Shown here in pieces: positions 1 through 7,482 of a DNA stretch of 19,108 bases (positions are counted from its first letter, which is position 1; each line of letters opens with the position of its first letter). The position numbers and the translations under genes are program-made. The stretch is taken from NCBI GenBank assembly GCA_937915475.1, contig CALGIR010000370.1:1-19108 (forward strand). Reading direction: 5' to 3'. The stretch comes from an uncultured Bacteroidales bacterium. GTDB taxonomy: Bacteria; Bacteroidota; Bacteroidia; Bacteroidales; Tenuifilaceae. The notes beneath the pieces were generated by a model that saw only the letters and a list, made by a program, of their open reading frames with translations, was not told the origin of the DNA and ran no database searches.

Positions 1-1109
1 GCATCGCCATATGAGAATAAACGTCCTTGTAGCATACGATCGGGAGAGAAGTTAATACCTGGAACCACATTGGCAGGATTAAAAGCAGCTTGTTCGATGT
101 CAGCAAAATAATTGTCTGGGTTCCTATTTAATTCAAATTCGCCTACTGGTATAAGCGGGAAATCTTTCTTTAACCACATTTTAGTTAGGTCAAAAGGATT
201 GGTTTCCATAGCGTCCGCTTCTTTTTCCGTCATGAACTGTACATAGACCTTCCATTTTGGAAACATCTTTTTTTCAATGGCTTCATAGAGATCTCTTTGA
301 TGAGATTCTCTGTCCATTCCAACTACCTTCCCTGCCTCTTGATCTGTTAGATTTCTTATTCCCTGTTGAGTTCTAAAATGAAACTTAACCCAAGTGCGTT
401 CATTTTTATCATTAATAAAACTATAAGCATGAGAGCTAAATCCATGCATATGTCTGTAGGAGGAAGGGATTCCTCTATCTCCCATAATAATGGTTAATTG
501 CAAAAGTGCTTCTGGTAAGGATGACCAAAAATCCCAGTTGGTATTTGGGCTTCTCATATTGGTGCGCGGATCCCTTTTAATTGCATGGTTTAAGTCGATA
601 AATTTCATGGGGTCTCTAAAGAAGAATACGGGCGTATTATTTCCCACTAAATCCCAATTACCCTCTTCGGTATAAAACTTTAGTGCAAACCCACGAATAT
701 CTCTTTCTGCATCTGCCGCCCCTCTTTCACCAGCAACCGTGGAGAAGCGAGCCACCATTTCTGTCTTTTTGCCAATCTCCGAAAATATATGGGCCTTTGT
801 GTATTTTGTGATATCATGAGTTACGGTAAAAGTTCCAAATGCGCCAGAACCCTTTGCATGCATTCTACGCTCGGGGATAACTTCACGATCAAAATGAGCC
901 ATCTTTTCCAAAAACCATGTGTCTTGTAGAGATACAGGTCCTCTTTTACCAGACGTCATGGTATCCTGATTGTCTGTTACAGGAGCTCCTGCTGCAGTCT
1001 TCAGCTCAGGATGCTTTCCTTTATTTTGGTTTCTGCTAGGAATTGGATCTCCCAAGTTATTTTTATCCATAGGATTTTTCTTATCCATTTTGTCATTTTT
1101 TTTATTCAT
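1..1109 (-). CDS. katA: Haem catalase, N-terminal 369 residues (3' end beyond window)
   Basis: Monofunctional haem catalase, which dismutates hydrogen peroxide to water and oxygen. The reverse-strand frame is open from ATG at 1109 to the window edge. After a Lys/Asn-rich leader of about 35 residues it matches the catalase core: distal His84 in RRMHAKGSGAFG, distal Asn157 in WDLVGNNTPVFF, and the proximal haem-ligand region RLFSYGD with Arg363 and Tyr367. The spacing between these residues equals that of bovine catalase (His74, Asn147, Tyr357). The missing part would be the C-terminal 120 or so residues, and the size so far suggests the small-subunit type without a flavodoxin-like tail. No signal peptide is seen, so it is presumably cytoplasmic. 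An ATG at 1114 is followed at once by a stop, so 1109 is the first usable start. AGA supplies 13 of 23 arginine codons, unlike the adjacent operon. A PerR-like repeat lies 10 bases upstream. The family is certain; the symbol katA is conventional. Confidence 0.95.
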   Translation of the reverse strand, partial: MNKKNDKMDKKNPMDKNNLGDPIPSRNQNKGKHPELKTAAGAPVTDNQDTMTSGKRGPVSLQDTWFLEKMAHFDREVIPERRMHAKGSGAFGTFTVTHDITKYTKAHIFSEIGKKTEMVARFSTVAGERGAADAERDIRGFALKFYTEEGNWDLVGNNTPVFFFRDPMKFIDLNHAIKRDPRTNMRSPNTNWDFWSSLPEALLQLTIIMGDRGIPSSYRHMHGFSSHAYSFINDKNERTWVKFHFRTQQGIRNLTDQEAGKVVGMDRESHQRDLYEAIEKKMFPKWKVYVQFMTEKEADAMETNPFDLTKMWLKKDFPLIPVGEFELNRNPDNYFADIEQAAFNPANVVPGINFSPDRMLQGRLFSYGD

Positions 1110-1696
1110 GTCATTCACTTTTTAATTATTAAAACGTATATGATCACTCATTAATGCATTAAAAATACGCCATATTTTTCTCTTTAAAACCTAAATATTC
1201 CTTTTTATGCTTTCAGATAAACTCACTCTTTACCAAGTTTTGGTTTGTGCCACTTATCAATCTGTGTGACTTGCATCATTTTCTGTTATCTGAATATATT
1301 CGGGTGCTATATCTTGAAATTAATAAGCCAATTTGTTCGTTTGGTTTTAAAAGATGTAGTTCCATTTCTTAAATCTATAGCGTTACACAATACCCACAGA
1401 AGAAAGAACTCGCAGACACTAATAACAGACTATAGATGCAAAGTTTAATGCATAAAAGTCATCTTCTGTAAATGTACTTAAAAAAATTACATCATATCAT
1501 TTTTATCTGCCATACAATACGACAATTGTAAGTAGGCTCATAATTGAAAATTGTAATTTATTTCTACCGCAGCAACATCATTTTAAACAAAGATTACAGG
1601 AAGGGAATTATGATTCGGCCAAGGATTTCAACTTTTTGCTGAGAGTTTCGTTAAAGATTATATACTTTTATCAGCGTTAAACCTTATTCTGTATTT
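1110..1696. other. AT-rich intergenic region between divergent catalase and deacetylase operon
   Basis: These 587 bases separate two divergent transcription units and should hold both promoters. Besides the PerR-like repeat there is a perfect 12-base palindrome, TTAATGCATTAA, at 1151-1162. A weak -7-like TACTTTTA lies at 1663-1670, 27 bases before the plus-strand gene. A 67-codon open frame at 1245-1448 is Cys-rich and hydrophobic, with no recognisable family, and is probably chance. No RNA gene or transposon end was recognised. Confidence 0.6.
1120..1134 (-). promoter_or_regulatory. Candidate PerR/Fur-type 7-1-7 operator upstream of catalase
   Basis: A perfect inverted repeat, TTTTAAT-T-ATTAAAA, ends 10 bases upstream of the catalase start codon. 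It has the 7-1-7 geometry of PerR boxes and agrees with the Bacillus consensus TTATAATnATTATAA at 12 of 14 specified positions. It overlaps a possible -7 element (TACGTTTT on the minus strand, 1138-1131), a position suited to repression. Peroxide-sensing PerR control of catalase is known in other bacteria. Here it is inference, because AT-rich intergenic DNA yields such palindromes by chance and no perR gene is in the window. Confidence 0.35.
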
Positions 1697-3007
1697 ATGC
1701 AGCTACTTGTGCTTGTTGATACTATTGTACCACGAATTCGGTACATCCTAAACCATGTGCTGGGCACCATGCTTGGGTTTAAGGTAGAACTAACTACCGA
1801 TGAGGCTGCCTTTAGCTCATCAACCTTGCCCAAAATCGCATATTCTAGCCATAAGGTTGAGGGTGCAATTCAGGTTTATCCTCATGGCATAATGCAGCAG
1901 AAGGGTATTTCGGTGCAGGAAATTCATGTTTCACAATGGCATGGCCTCCCTATCTTTTTTCAAACAAATGCATCTGCCATTATACCATTTGATGTTTTTG
2001 CTGCATCGTTTTACCTAATTGCCCGATACGAGGAATATCTTCCTTTTAAAGCCGACCCACACGGACGATTCCCCTCGGAGAGTAGCCTAGCGGTAAAGAA
2101 TAATTTTCTGCATCTCCCTTTAGTCGATTTATGGGTGGAGGAGCTGGCCAAAATCTTGACTAAGAATTTTCCCAACATCAGTATTCTGAGGCGTAAGTTC
2201 GAGTATGTGCCAACCATCGATATTGATAATGCATTTGCGTATAAGCATAAAGGATTATTACGAAACACTTTGGGCTTAGCCAACAGCTTGGTGCTCTTTA
2301 AGTTTGCTGATGCATTTAGGCGCTTGCTTGTATGCTTTAGGTTAAAGCCCGACCCCTTTGACACTTACGAGACGTTGTTGAGTTTTTTACCCTCCAATAC
2401 TGTTTGGTTTGTTTTGGGTGGTAACTTTTCAAAGTTTGATAGGAATATTTCTGTTAGCCACCGTGCGCTTCAGGAAAAGCTAGGGGAAATTTTGGCAAGG
2501 CACACCATTGGGTTACATCCTTCATACAGTTCGTTTAACGATTTTCATAAGCTGATGAACGAAAAGAAGAGACTCGAGGAGTCCATCCACAGCTCAGTTG
2601 AGCATAGCCGACAGCACTTTTTACGCATGCAATTTCCAAAAACCAATCAATTGCTTGCTCAAGCCAAAATTAAGTTTGATTATAGCATGGGATATCCAGA
2701 TGTTATTGGGTTTAGGGCAAGCACCTGCACTGCCTACAATTTTTACGATATAGTTGATGAAAAAGCGTTACCTTTGAAAATAATTCCTTTTCAGGTTATG
2801 GACAGGGCCCTTTTACAGGGATTAAAACTTAATCCAGAGCAAGCTGTTGAGCAAACTTTAGCCATGGCAAAAATGGTAAAAAGCGTAAAAGGGACGTTTG
2901 TCACGGTTTGGCATAACGAAACTCTCTCTGGAATAAACGAGTGGAAAGGTTGGGAGAACGTTTTAAGGGATATTGTTGAAAGGATAAACAGCAGGATTGT
3001 TCAATAA
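1697..3007 (+). CDS. DUF7033-type polysaccharide deacetylase family protein
   Basis: A 436-residue protein of a Bacteroidota family that joins an N-terminal DUF7033-like region (about 1-165) to a divergent polysaccharide deacetylase barrel. Visible signatures are TIDID at 173-177, where Asp175 and Asp177 resemble the NodB metal/catalytic aspartates; HPSY at 274-277; SRQHFLRM at 304-311; the long conserved block FDYSMGYPDVIGFR at 328-341; and VWHNE at 404-408. The start MQLLVLVDTIVPRIRYIL matches the usual N terminus of the family, which supports the ATG at 1697. There is no signal peptide, so a cytoplasmic or membrane-peripheral location is likely. It is the first gene of a four-gene set with two acyltransferase-like proteins and a second deacetylase, which suggests modification of an N-acetylated sugar in a surface glycan or its lipid-linked precursor. 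The fold assignment is firm; substrate and activity are unknown. Confidence 0.85.
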   Translation: MQLLVLVDTIVPRIRYILNHVLGTMLGFKVELTTDEAAFSSSTLPKIAYSSHKVEGAIQVYPHGIMQQKGISVQEIHVSQWHGLPIFFQTNASAIIPFDVFAASFYLIARYEEYLPFKADPHGRFPSESSLAVKNNFLHLPLVDLWVEELAKILTKNFPNISILRRKFEYVPTIDIDNAFAYKHKGLLRNTLGLANSLVLFKFADAFRRLLVCFRLKPDPFDTYETLLSFLPSNTVWFVLGGNFSKFDRNISVSHRALQEKLGEILARHTIGLHPSYSSFNDFHKLMNEKKRLEESIHSSVEHSRQHFLRMQFPKTNQLLAQAKIKFDYSMGYPDVIGFRASTCTAYNFYDIVDEKALPLKIIPFQVMDRALLQGLKLNPEQAVEQTLAMAKMVKSVKGTFVTVWHNETLSGINEWKGWENVLRDIVERINSRIVQ

Positions 3008-3047
3008 TTTTTTTTCATGCTGATATCGAGATAAAATTGCACCTATT

Positions 3048-3956
3048 TTGAAGATAACTTACGTTAAGCGCGATGATATTGATACGGCCAAGTGGGATTC
3101 ATGCATAGCCCATTCGGTAAACGGAATAGTTTATGCCTACTCATGGTATCTCGATATTGTGGCAGAGCACTGGGATGCATTAATTGGTGACGATTACAAG
3201 GCTGTTTTTCCATTAACATACAACACAAAATTTGGAATTAGCTACCTGTATCAACCCTTTTTTACACAGCAGCTAGGTCTTTTTTCATCGGGACACGTAA
3301 GCAATGATTTGGTAGGTAAGTTTTTAGAAGCAATACCGCATAAGTTTCGTTTTATCTCCATAAGCCTGAATACCTTTATTAAATTTGATTACCCTGCTGC
3401 CAAAGTAACAACAAGAATTACACACCATCTTGATTTAATTGAACCCTATCCAAAAATTTCGTCGAGGTACTCAAAAAATACCAAGAGAAATATATCAAAG
3501 GCCGTTGCCTATAATGTTAGTGTTGTTAAAGGGTTAAGCGCGTTTAATCTCCTTGAGCTTAAAAAAGGGAACCAGGTGGTACCCCTAAAGCAAAAGCATT
3601 TTGATACGCTCAAAAAGTTAATAACGCAATCGGTAGCCAGAGGGGTAGGAGAGGTTTTGGGTGCTTACGATAAGCACAATGAGCTATGCGCGGGTGCACT
3701 TTTCCTCAAGTCGAATGGAAAGGTCATTTTCCTTTTGGCCTCATCAACGGAAGAGGGAAAGAATACCCGAGCCATGTTTGGGTTAATAGATTATTACATT
3801 CAGCAGAATGCAGAGTCGCACCTAGTACTCGATTTTGAAGGGTCGAACATTGAATCGGTTGCTCGTTTTTACTCTGGATTTGGTGCTACTCCCTGCGAAT
3901 ACAATCATTTAGTAATCAATAAACTCCCTTGGTATATAAAGTTGTTTAAGCAATGA
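3048..3956 (+). CDS. FemAB-like GNAT-fold acyltransferase
   Basis: A 302-residue protein with the layout of FemAB/BioF2-like (Acetyltransf_6) acyltransferases. The N-terminal half contains a WDSCI...GIVYAYSWYLDIV segment. The central motif YSKNTKRNISKA (141-152) is typical of this group, as is the C-terminal DFEGSN...VARFYSGFGA (262-280). FemAB relatives transfer amino acids from aminoacyl-tRNA to peptidoglycan precursors, or acyl groups to amino sugars; in exosortase-linked exopolysaccharide loci a FemAB protein often accompanies a deacetylase. The start is TTG at 3048: an in-frame stop lies at 3021-3023, no ATG or GTG occurs in between, and the next Met is residue 243. The gene follows the previous one by 40 bases and its stop overlaps the next start (ATGA). 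Family confidence is good; the exact substrate cannot be read from the sequence. Confidence 0.8.
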   Translation: MKITYVKRDDIDTAKWDSCIAHSVNGIVYAYSWYLDIVAEHWDALIGDDYKAVFPLTYNTKFGISYLYQPFFTQQLGLFSSGHVSNDLVGKFLEAIPHKFRFISISLNTFIKFDYPAAKVTTRITHHLDLIEPYPKISSRYSKNTKRNISKAVAYNVSVVKGLSAFNLLELKKGNQVVPLKQKHFDTLKKLITQSVARGVGEVLGAYDKHNELCAGALFLKSNGKVIFLLASSTEEGKNTRAMFGLIDYYIQQNAESHLVLDFEGSNIESVARFYSGFGATPCEYNHLVINKLPWYIKLFKQ

Positions 3957-4987
3957 TTAGGGAATTTTCTCATTCCATAGCTCAACTTTTTCCCTATAAG
4001 GTTTTACATGGCATGGTAAAGCCAAAAATAGTGGCTCCTTTTTACCATACAATTTCAAATGTAGCTCCATTGCATATTGCCTCGCTCTATCCTGTTTACA
4101 CTCCAGAGCAGTTTGAGCGGCATCTCGAATTTTTGCTAAAGCATTTTGAGCCTACTATATCCACTGATATTCCCTTGATACTTTCAGGTAAGAGAAAATC
4201 GAAAAAACCTGCGCTGTTCCTTAGCTTCGACGATGGATTTAAGGAAATTGCTACCATTGTTGAACCCATTCTTTCAAAAAAAGGGATTCCTGCCACCTTT
4301 TTTGTTAGCCCCAATTTTGTAGATAATCGCGATTTGCTCTTTCGGTGTAAACTTAGCCTTATCGTGAGTCGGTTATCAGGTTTTGAGGATAAAAGTGCGT
4401 TAACAGGAGTTTTGGAGAATATTACAGGGGCTAGGAACATTGGCGTTAATCAGATTAAGGGTATAGTTTATGGATTGGGCCACAACGATTCCGATTCCAT
4501 TGACACCATCGCCAATGCGGTTGGGTTAAATTTTGCGGAATACTTAAAAATACATCAACCCTACCTAACGCTTAATCAACTTTTAACGCTAAGCAGCAAG
4601 GGATACACAATTGGAGCACACAGTCTTACCCATCCATTGTTCTCGGCGCTGTTATTCGAAGAGCAGCTCAACGAGGTTCAGCAAAGCGTTGATTGGGTGC
4701 AGCAGAATATTCCAAACCAACCAAAGCTATTCGCATTCCCTTTCACAAGCCATGGGGTAGATGGGCGAATATTCAAGCATTTTATCGACAGCAATGAGCC
4801 TAAAATTGACCTAATGGTTGGCACATCTGGATATAAACCCACCCATAATAGTCGGTTTTTACACCGTATTCCCATGGAGATGAGTTTGGTAAGTGCAAAA
4901 GCCCGATTGAAGTCGGAATTGTTTTATTACCTTGCCAAGGCGTTGGTTGGTAAGCATAATGATAAATTAGGTTATGGTAAGCATTAA
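3953..4987 (+). CDS. Polysaccharide deacetylase (NodB-type, carbohydrate esterase 4 family)
   Basis: A 344-residue metal-dependent deacetylase candidate. NodB motif 1 is SFDDGF at 91-96 (Asp93 catalytic base, Asp94 metal ligand). Motif 2 is HSLTHP at 223-228 (His223 and His227 metal ligands). A motif 3-like FAFPF follows near 245. The opening APFYHTIS and the phrase LNQLLTLSSKGYTIGAHSLTHP are typical of family members acting on N-acetylated glycans. The spacing between motifs 1 and 2 is long, implying an inserted helical segment of several dozen residues. No signal peptide is obvious, so it may act on a cytoplasmic or membrane-linked precursor. It starts inside the stop codon of the preceding gene and overlaps the next by 14 bases, indicating translational coupling. 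The complete metal triad suggests a real catalyst, in contrast to the more divergent deacetylase encoded first in this operon. Confidence 0.88.
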   Translation: MIREFSHSIAQLFPYKVLHGMVKPKIVAPFYHTISNVAPLHIASLYPVYTPEQFERHLEFLLKHFEPTISTDIPLILSGKRKSKKPALFLSFDDGFKEIATIVEPILSKKGIPATFFVSPNFVDNRDLLFRCKLSLIVSRLSGFEDKSALTGVLENITGARNIGVNQIKGIVYGLGHNDSDSIDTIANAVGLNFAEYLKIHQPYLTLNQLLTLSSKGYTIGAHSLTHPLFSALLFEEQLNEVQQSVDWVQQNIPNQPKLFAFPFTSHGVDGRIFKHFIDSNEPKIDLMVGTSGYKPTHNSRFLHRIPMEMSLVSAKARLKSELFYYLAKALVGKHNDKLGYGKH

Positions 4988-6068
4988 GCGGTATAAACTT
5001 TCTGAGCTGCTAACTTTTGTTGATAGTTCAGTCTACAATAGTATGGATATTGTGCCAATCAGTAAGCACAGAGTTAAATCGTACGTGCACAATCCAAGGG
5101 CAAATCCCGATGATGTGGTTCTTTATATGGCCTATATTGATGAAGAGATGGTTGGCTACAGAACCCTTTTGCCCGACACAGTTTTTGCCAACAAAGAAAT
5201 CTACAGGGTTGCATGGCTTAGCGGCAATTGGGTAAATCCAAAACTTAGGCGAAAGGGCATTGCATCAGCGTTGTTTAGCGAGGCTTTTAGCGATTGGGAT
5301 GGTAAACTTCTTTTTACAAACTATGCCTTAGAGTCGAAAGCCGTTTACGATAAAACTGAGCGGTTTAGCCTTATTCAATCCTCAAAGGGCTTAAGGTTAT
5401 ACTTAAGGCCTTGTCTCTTTGCAATACTGAGCAAAAAGGGTAAGGCTTTTAGGTTTTTAAATCTACTTTGGAGAATACTCGATGCTCTGTTATGGTTTGT
5501 TAACCCGTTGCCACTTTTTGCTAGATTGCTTAAAACGGATGGTGTGCGGTTTGAGTATTTACCTTTCCCCGATGATGAGGTTGCAACGATTTTTGAGCAG
5601 GCTACGGCCAATTCACCATCGCAACGTAAAAGGCAGGAGTTGGAGTGGATTATTGGGAACCCTTGGTTGGTATCATCACCATTGGGTGATATGATTGGGC
5701 AAAAGTATTTTTTCTCATCGTCGCCCAAAAGGTTTGCTCAATCAATTGTAAAGGTGCGCCATGAGGGGAAATTATTGGGCTTTATGATGATAAATGCAGT
5801 AGACGGTGCTATTTCTGTCCCTTACGCTTCATGCTCAGTTGAGCATGCTTTGCTCTTTGCCAAAATCATTATTAAGCATAGTATGGTAATTGGAGCCAAT
5901 AGGCTAACCGTTTACAATCCCCAAATTGCAGATTCAATGAGAGGGTTAAAAGCATTTTCAATTCTTTCGCGCGTACAGTATCGGAACTACTTTGCAACAA
6001 AATCGCTTAGCACCCAATTAGGCAATAAAACTTTTTTAGAGGGTGATGGTGATTGCGCTTTTGTATAA
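4974..6068 (+). CDS. GNAT family N-acetyltransferase (possible tandem GNAT fold)
   Basis: A 364-residue protein whose N-terminal half is a GNAT domain. The acetyl-CoA-binding motif A is GNWVNPKLRRKGIASAL (84-100), with the Q/RxxGxG/A-type loop at RRKGIA (92-97). The preceding strand MAYIDEEMVGYRTLL is also characteristic. The C-terminal half contains a second GNAT-like strand pattern (VRHEGKLLGFMMIN), suggesting a tandem fold as in Fem or N-myristoyltransferase-type proteins, though no second motif A is evident. The start ATG lies within the last codons of the deacetylase gene (14-base overlap). It is the last gene of the operon; a hairpin follows 18 bases after its stop. By context it may acylate an amino group exposed by the deacetylases, such as a deacetylated amino sugar. 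That pairing is inference. Confidence 0.82.
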   Translation: MVSIKRYKLSELLTFVDSSVYNSMDIVPISKHRVKSYVHNPRANPDDVVLYMAYIDEEMVGYRTLLPDTVFANKEIYRVAWLSGNWVNPKLRRKGIASALFSEAFSDWDGKLLFTNYALESKAVYDKTERFSLIQSSKGLRLYLRPCLFAILSKKGKAFRFLNLLWRILDALLWFVNPLPLFARLLKTDGVRFEYLPFPDDEVATIFEQATANSPSQRKRQELEWIIGNPWLVSSPLGDMIGQKYFFSSSPKRFAQSIVKVRHEGKLLGFMMINAVDGAISVPYASCSVEHALLFAKIIIKHSMVIGANRLTVYNPQIADSMRGLKAFSILSRVQYRNYFATKSLSTQLGNKTFLEGDGDCAFV

Positions 6069-6086
6069 GGCGAGGCTTCAAGTTTT

Positions 6087-6111
6087 TAGTATAATGCAGT
6101 GTATTATACTA
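6087..6111. terminator. Symmetrical hairpin between convergent genes
   Basis: A perfect 9-base stem, TAGTATAAT / ATTATACTA, with a 7-base loop sits between the stop of the plus-strand GNAT gene and the stop of the minus-strand ftsE gene. Its position suits a shared transcript end. The stem is AT-rich and lacks a following T-tract on either strand, so it is not a textbook intrinsic terminator. Confidence 0.45.
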
Positions 6112-6114
6112 GGA

Positions 6115-6825
6115 TTACTCCATAAGGCTATCAAAATCAATCTCGGAAGTGTGCTCCGTTTCCACTAGCCTTGTCTTTTCACAGCGTAAGGTTTTCGACG
6201 GGAATTTTTTGAGCAAACCATAGTTGTGGGTAGCCATAATAACGGCTCTGCCCGTTGCTGCAATATCAAACAGAATTTTCATTATATCGTCCGATGTCTC
6301 AGGGTCGAGGTTGCCCGTGGGCTCATCGGCAAGTATAATATCGGGGTTGTTTAAAAGCGCTCTGGCAATTACAATACGCTGTTGCTCTCCACCCGAAAGT
6401 TGATGCGTCATCTTAAAATCCTTATGCTTAAGACCCACTTTATCAAGAGCATCATCAATTCGGTCTTTCATTTCCTGTTTATTCTTCCATCCAGTAGCTT
6501 TTAGTACAAAGGTTAGGTTCTCTAGAACTGTTCTGTCGGTTAGCAGCTGAAAATCCTGAAAAACTATTCCAATTTTTCTCCTCAGATAGGGAACCTGCTT
6601 GTTTTTTAACTTATGCAGTTCAAAGTTGGCAACTCTTCCTTCACCTTTTTTTAGCGGAAGTTCTGCGGTTATGGTTTTTATTAGGCTTGTTTTTCCACTT
6701 CCAACCTTACCGATAAGGTAAATAAACTCGCCCTTATTTACTTTCAGATTAACATCAGCAAGCACAAGGTTGTCTTCCTGAAAAATGGATGCCTTTTTAA
6801 ACTCAATAATTGTGTCGAGTGCCAT
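6115..6825 (-). CDS. ftsE: Cell division ABC transporter ATPase FtsE
   Basis: A 236-residue ABC ATPase with all motifs intact: Walker A GKVGSGKT (39-46), Q-loop Gln90 in VFQDFQLLTDRTV, signature LSGGEQQR (143-150), Walker B IILADEP (163-169) and switch His200. The variant P-loop GKVGSGKT and the segment FQDFQLLTDRTVLENL are characteristic of Bacteroidota FtsE rather than of LolD or MacB ATPases. FtsE works with the membrane protein FtsX to activate peptidoglycan hydrolases at the division site. No ftsX is adjacent here. The start codon directly abuts the stop of the upstream 72-residue gene (TAA then ATG), so the two are cotranscribed. The length is normal for FtsE. Confidence 0.9.
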   Translation of the reverse strand: MALDTIIEFKKASIFQEDNLVLADVNLKVNKGEFIYLIGKVGSGKTSLIKTITAELPLKKGEGRVANFELHKLKNKQVPYLRRKIGIVFQDFQLLTDRTVLENLTFVLKATGWKNKQEMKDRIDDALDKVGLKHKDFKMTHQLSGGEQQRIVIARALLNNPDIILADEPTGNLDPETSDDIMKILFDIAATGRAVIMATHNYGLLKKFPSKTLRCEKTRLVETEHTSEIDFDSLME

Positions 6826-7044
6826 TTATAGTTCAATTTTTGTTAGTTTACCATAGGGTAACTGCCCAATAGTATTTGATATTTTATCGATAACCTTTTC
6901 GTCCTCAAATAATCGTTTAAGGCCTTGGTATGGAGGAACACATCTAATATAGCCAATAAGTGACATGTTGCTATCGCGTAGCTGCAGGTAATCTGCTTCA
7001 GCACCTGTTCCATGAACCTTAAGTAGATAGATGTTGCTACCCAT
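6826..7044 (-). CDS. Small conserved-looking protein encoded upstream of ftsE
   Basis: A 72-residue protein, not recognised as a named family. It begins MGSNIYLLKVHGTGAEADYL, contains the segment IRCVPPYQGLKRLFEDEK, and ends KLTKIEL. Composition is mixed and soluble, with no transmembrane helix or signal peptide. The case that it is real rests on the good codon structure, the immediate abutment of its TAA with the ftsE ATG, and the lack of any other gene in the interval. An overlapping reverse-strand frame reading MQLSLTII... (6843-7076) is less plausible because it overlaps this one without reaching ftsE. A role linked to FtsE or division is possible but is inferred from position alone. Confidence 0.7.
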   Translation of the reverse strand: MGSNIYLLKVHGTGAEADYLQLRDSNMSLIGYIRCVPPYQGLKRLFEDEKVIDKISNTIGQLPYGKLTKIEL

Positions 7045-7220
7045 AGCGCAATTATAATGGTTAAAGATAGTTGCATTTTTTATCGAATAAAAAATTAGTG
7101 TAATTTTTTGGTTAAATAATGGATATTGTGGGTAATCAAAACTTCAATAGATACAATCGCTAATGTATAATCCTTTCTAGGTTCTAATTATTTTTGTATT
7201 AATTATTTAAGAATAATAAC

Positions 7221-7355
7221 ACCCCTGCGGGGTTTGAAAAAATCTTCATCCGAACAAACAATAATAATTTCAGCCCTTCGGGCTTTTTGCAAAACCAATT
7301 TGCATGGCGATAACGAAGCGACAAATAAATATCAATTCCAAATCCCGAAGGGGTT
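7221..7355. repeat. Three REP-like GC-rich palindromes
   Basis: Three short stem-loops with trinucleotide loops are spaced about 50-70 bases apart: ACCCC-TGC-GGGGT (7221-7233), AGCCC-TTC-GGGCT followed by TTTT (7272-7288), and AATCCC-GAA-GGGGTT with one G-U pair (7341-7355). A further small repeat, GCAAA...TTTGC, lies at 7289-7303. Their similarity and close spacing in otherwise AT-rich DNA suggest interspersed REP-type elements. The middle one could also act as a terminator on the plus strand. No transposase (RAYT) gene is nearby. Confidence 0.5.
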
Positions 7356-7451
7356 CATCATCCTCATTCGACGGTTATTGCAAATTGTTTACCTATGGCA
7401 GCATTTAGCCATTTATAAAAGCGTTGTTCGAAAAGTACTTGCGGGGTGCTT

Positions 7452-7482
7452 CTCAAGGCTTGACTCAAAGTCAAACCTTGAG
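7452..7482. terminator. Long imperfect hairpin downstream of DoxX-like gene
   Basis: CTCAAGG-c-TTGACT pairs with AGTCAA-a-CCTTGAG around a 3-base loop: 13 paired bases with one mismatch. It begins 11 bases beyond the stop codon of the minus-strand DoxX-like gene and probably marks its transcript end. There is no clear T-tract on the minus strand, so factor-assisted termination, RNA stabilisation or a repeat element are alternatives. Confidence 0.45.

Noticed and set aside
490..675. 61-codon plus-strand open frame
   Set aside because: It lies antisense inside the well-supported catalase gene and has no recognisable features.
1245..1448. 67-codon Cys-rich hydrophobic open frame in the intergenic gap
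   Set aside because: No promoter, conserved motif or family resemblance; codon choice looks like AT-rich random DNA.
6843..7076. 77-codon minus-strand frame overlapping the small gene upstream of ftsE
   Set aside because: The alternative 72-codon frame abuts ftsE exactly and has more protein-like composition.
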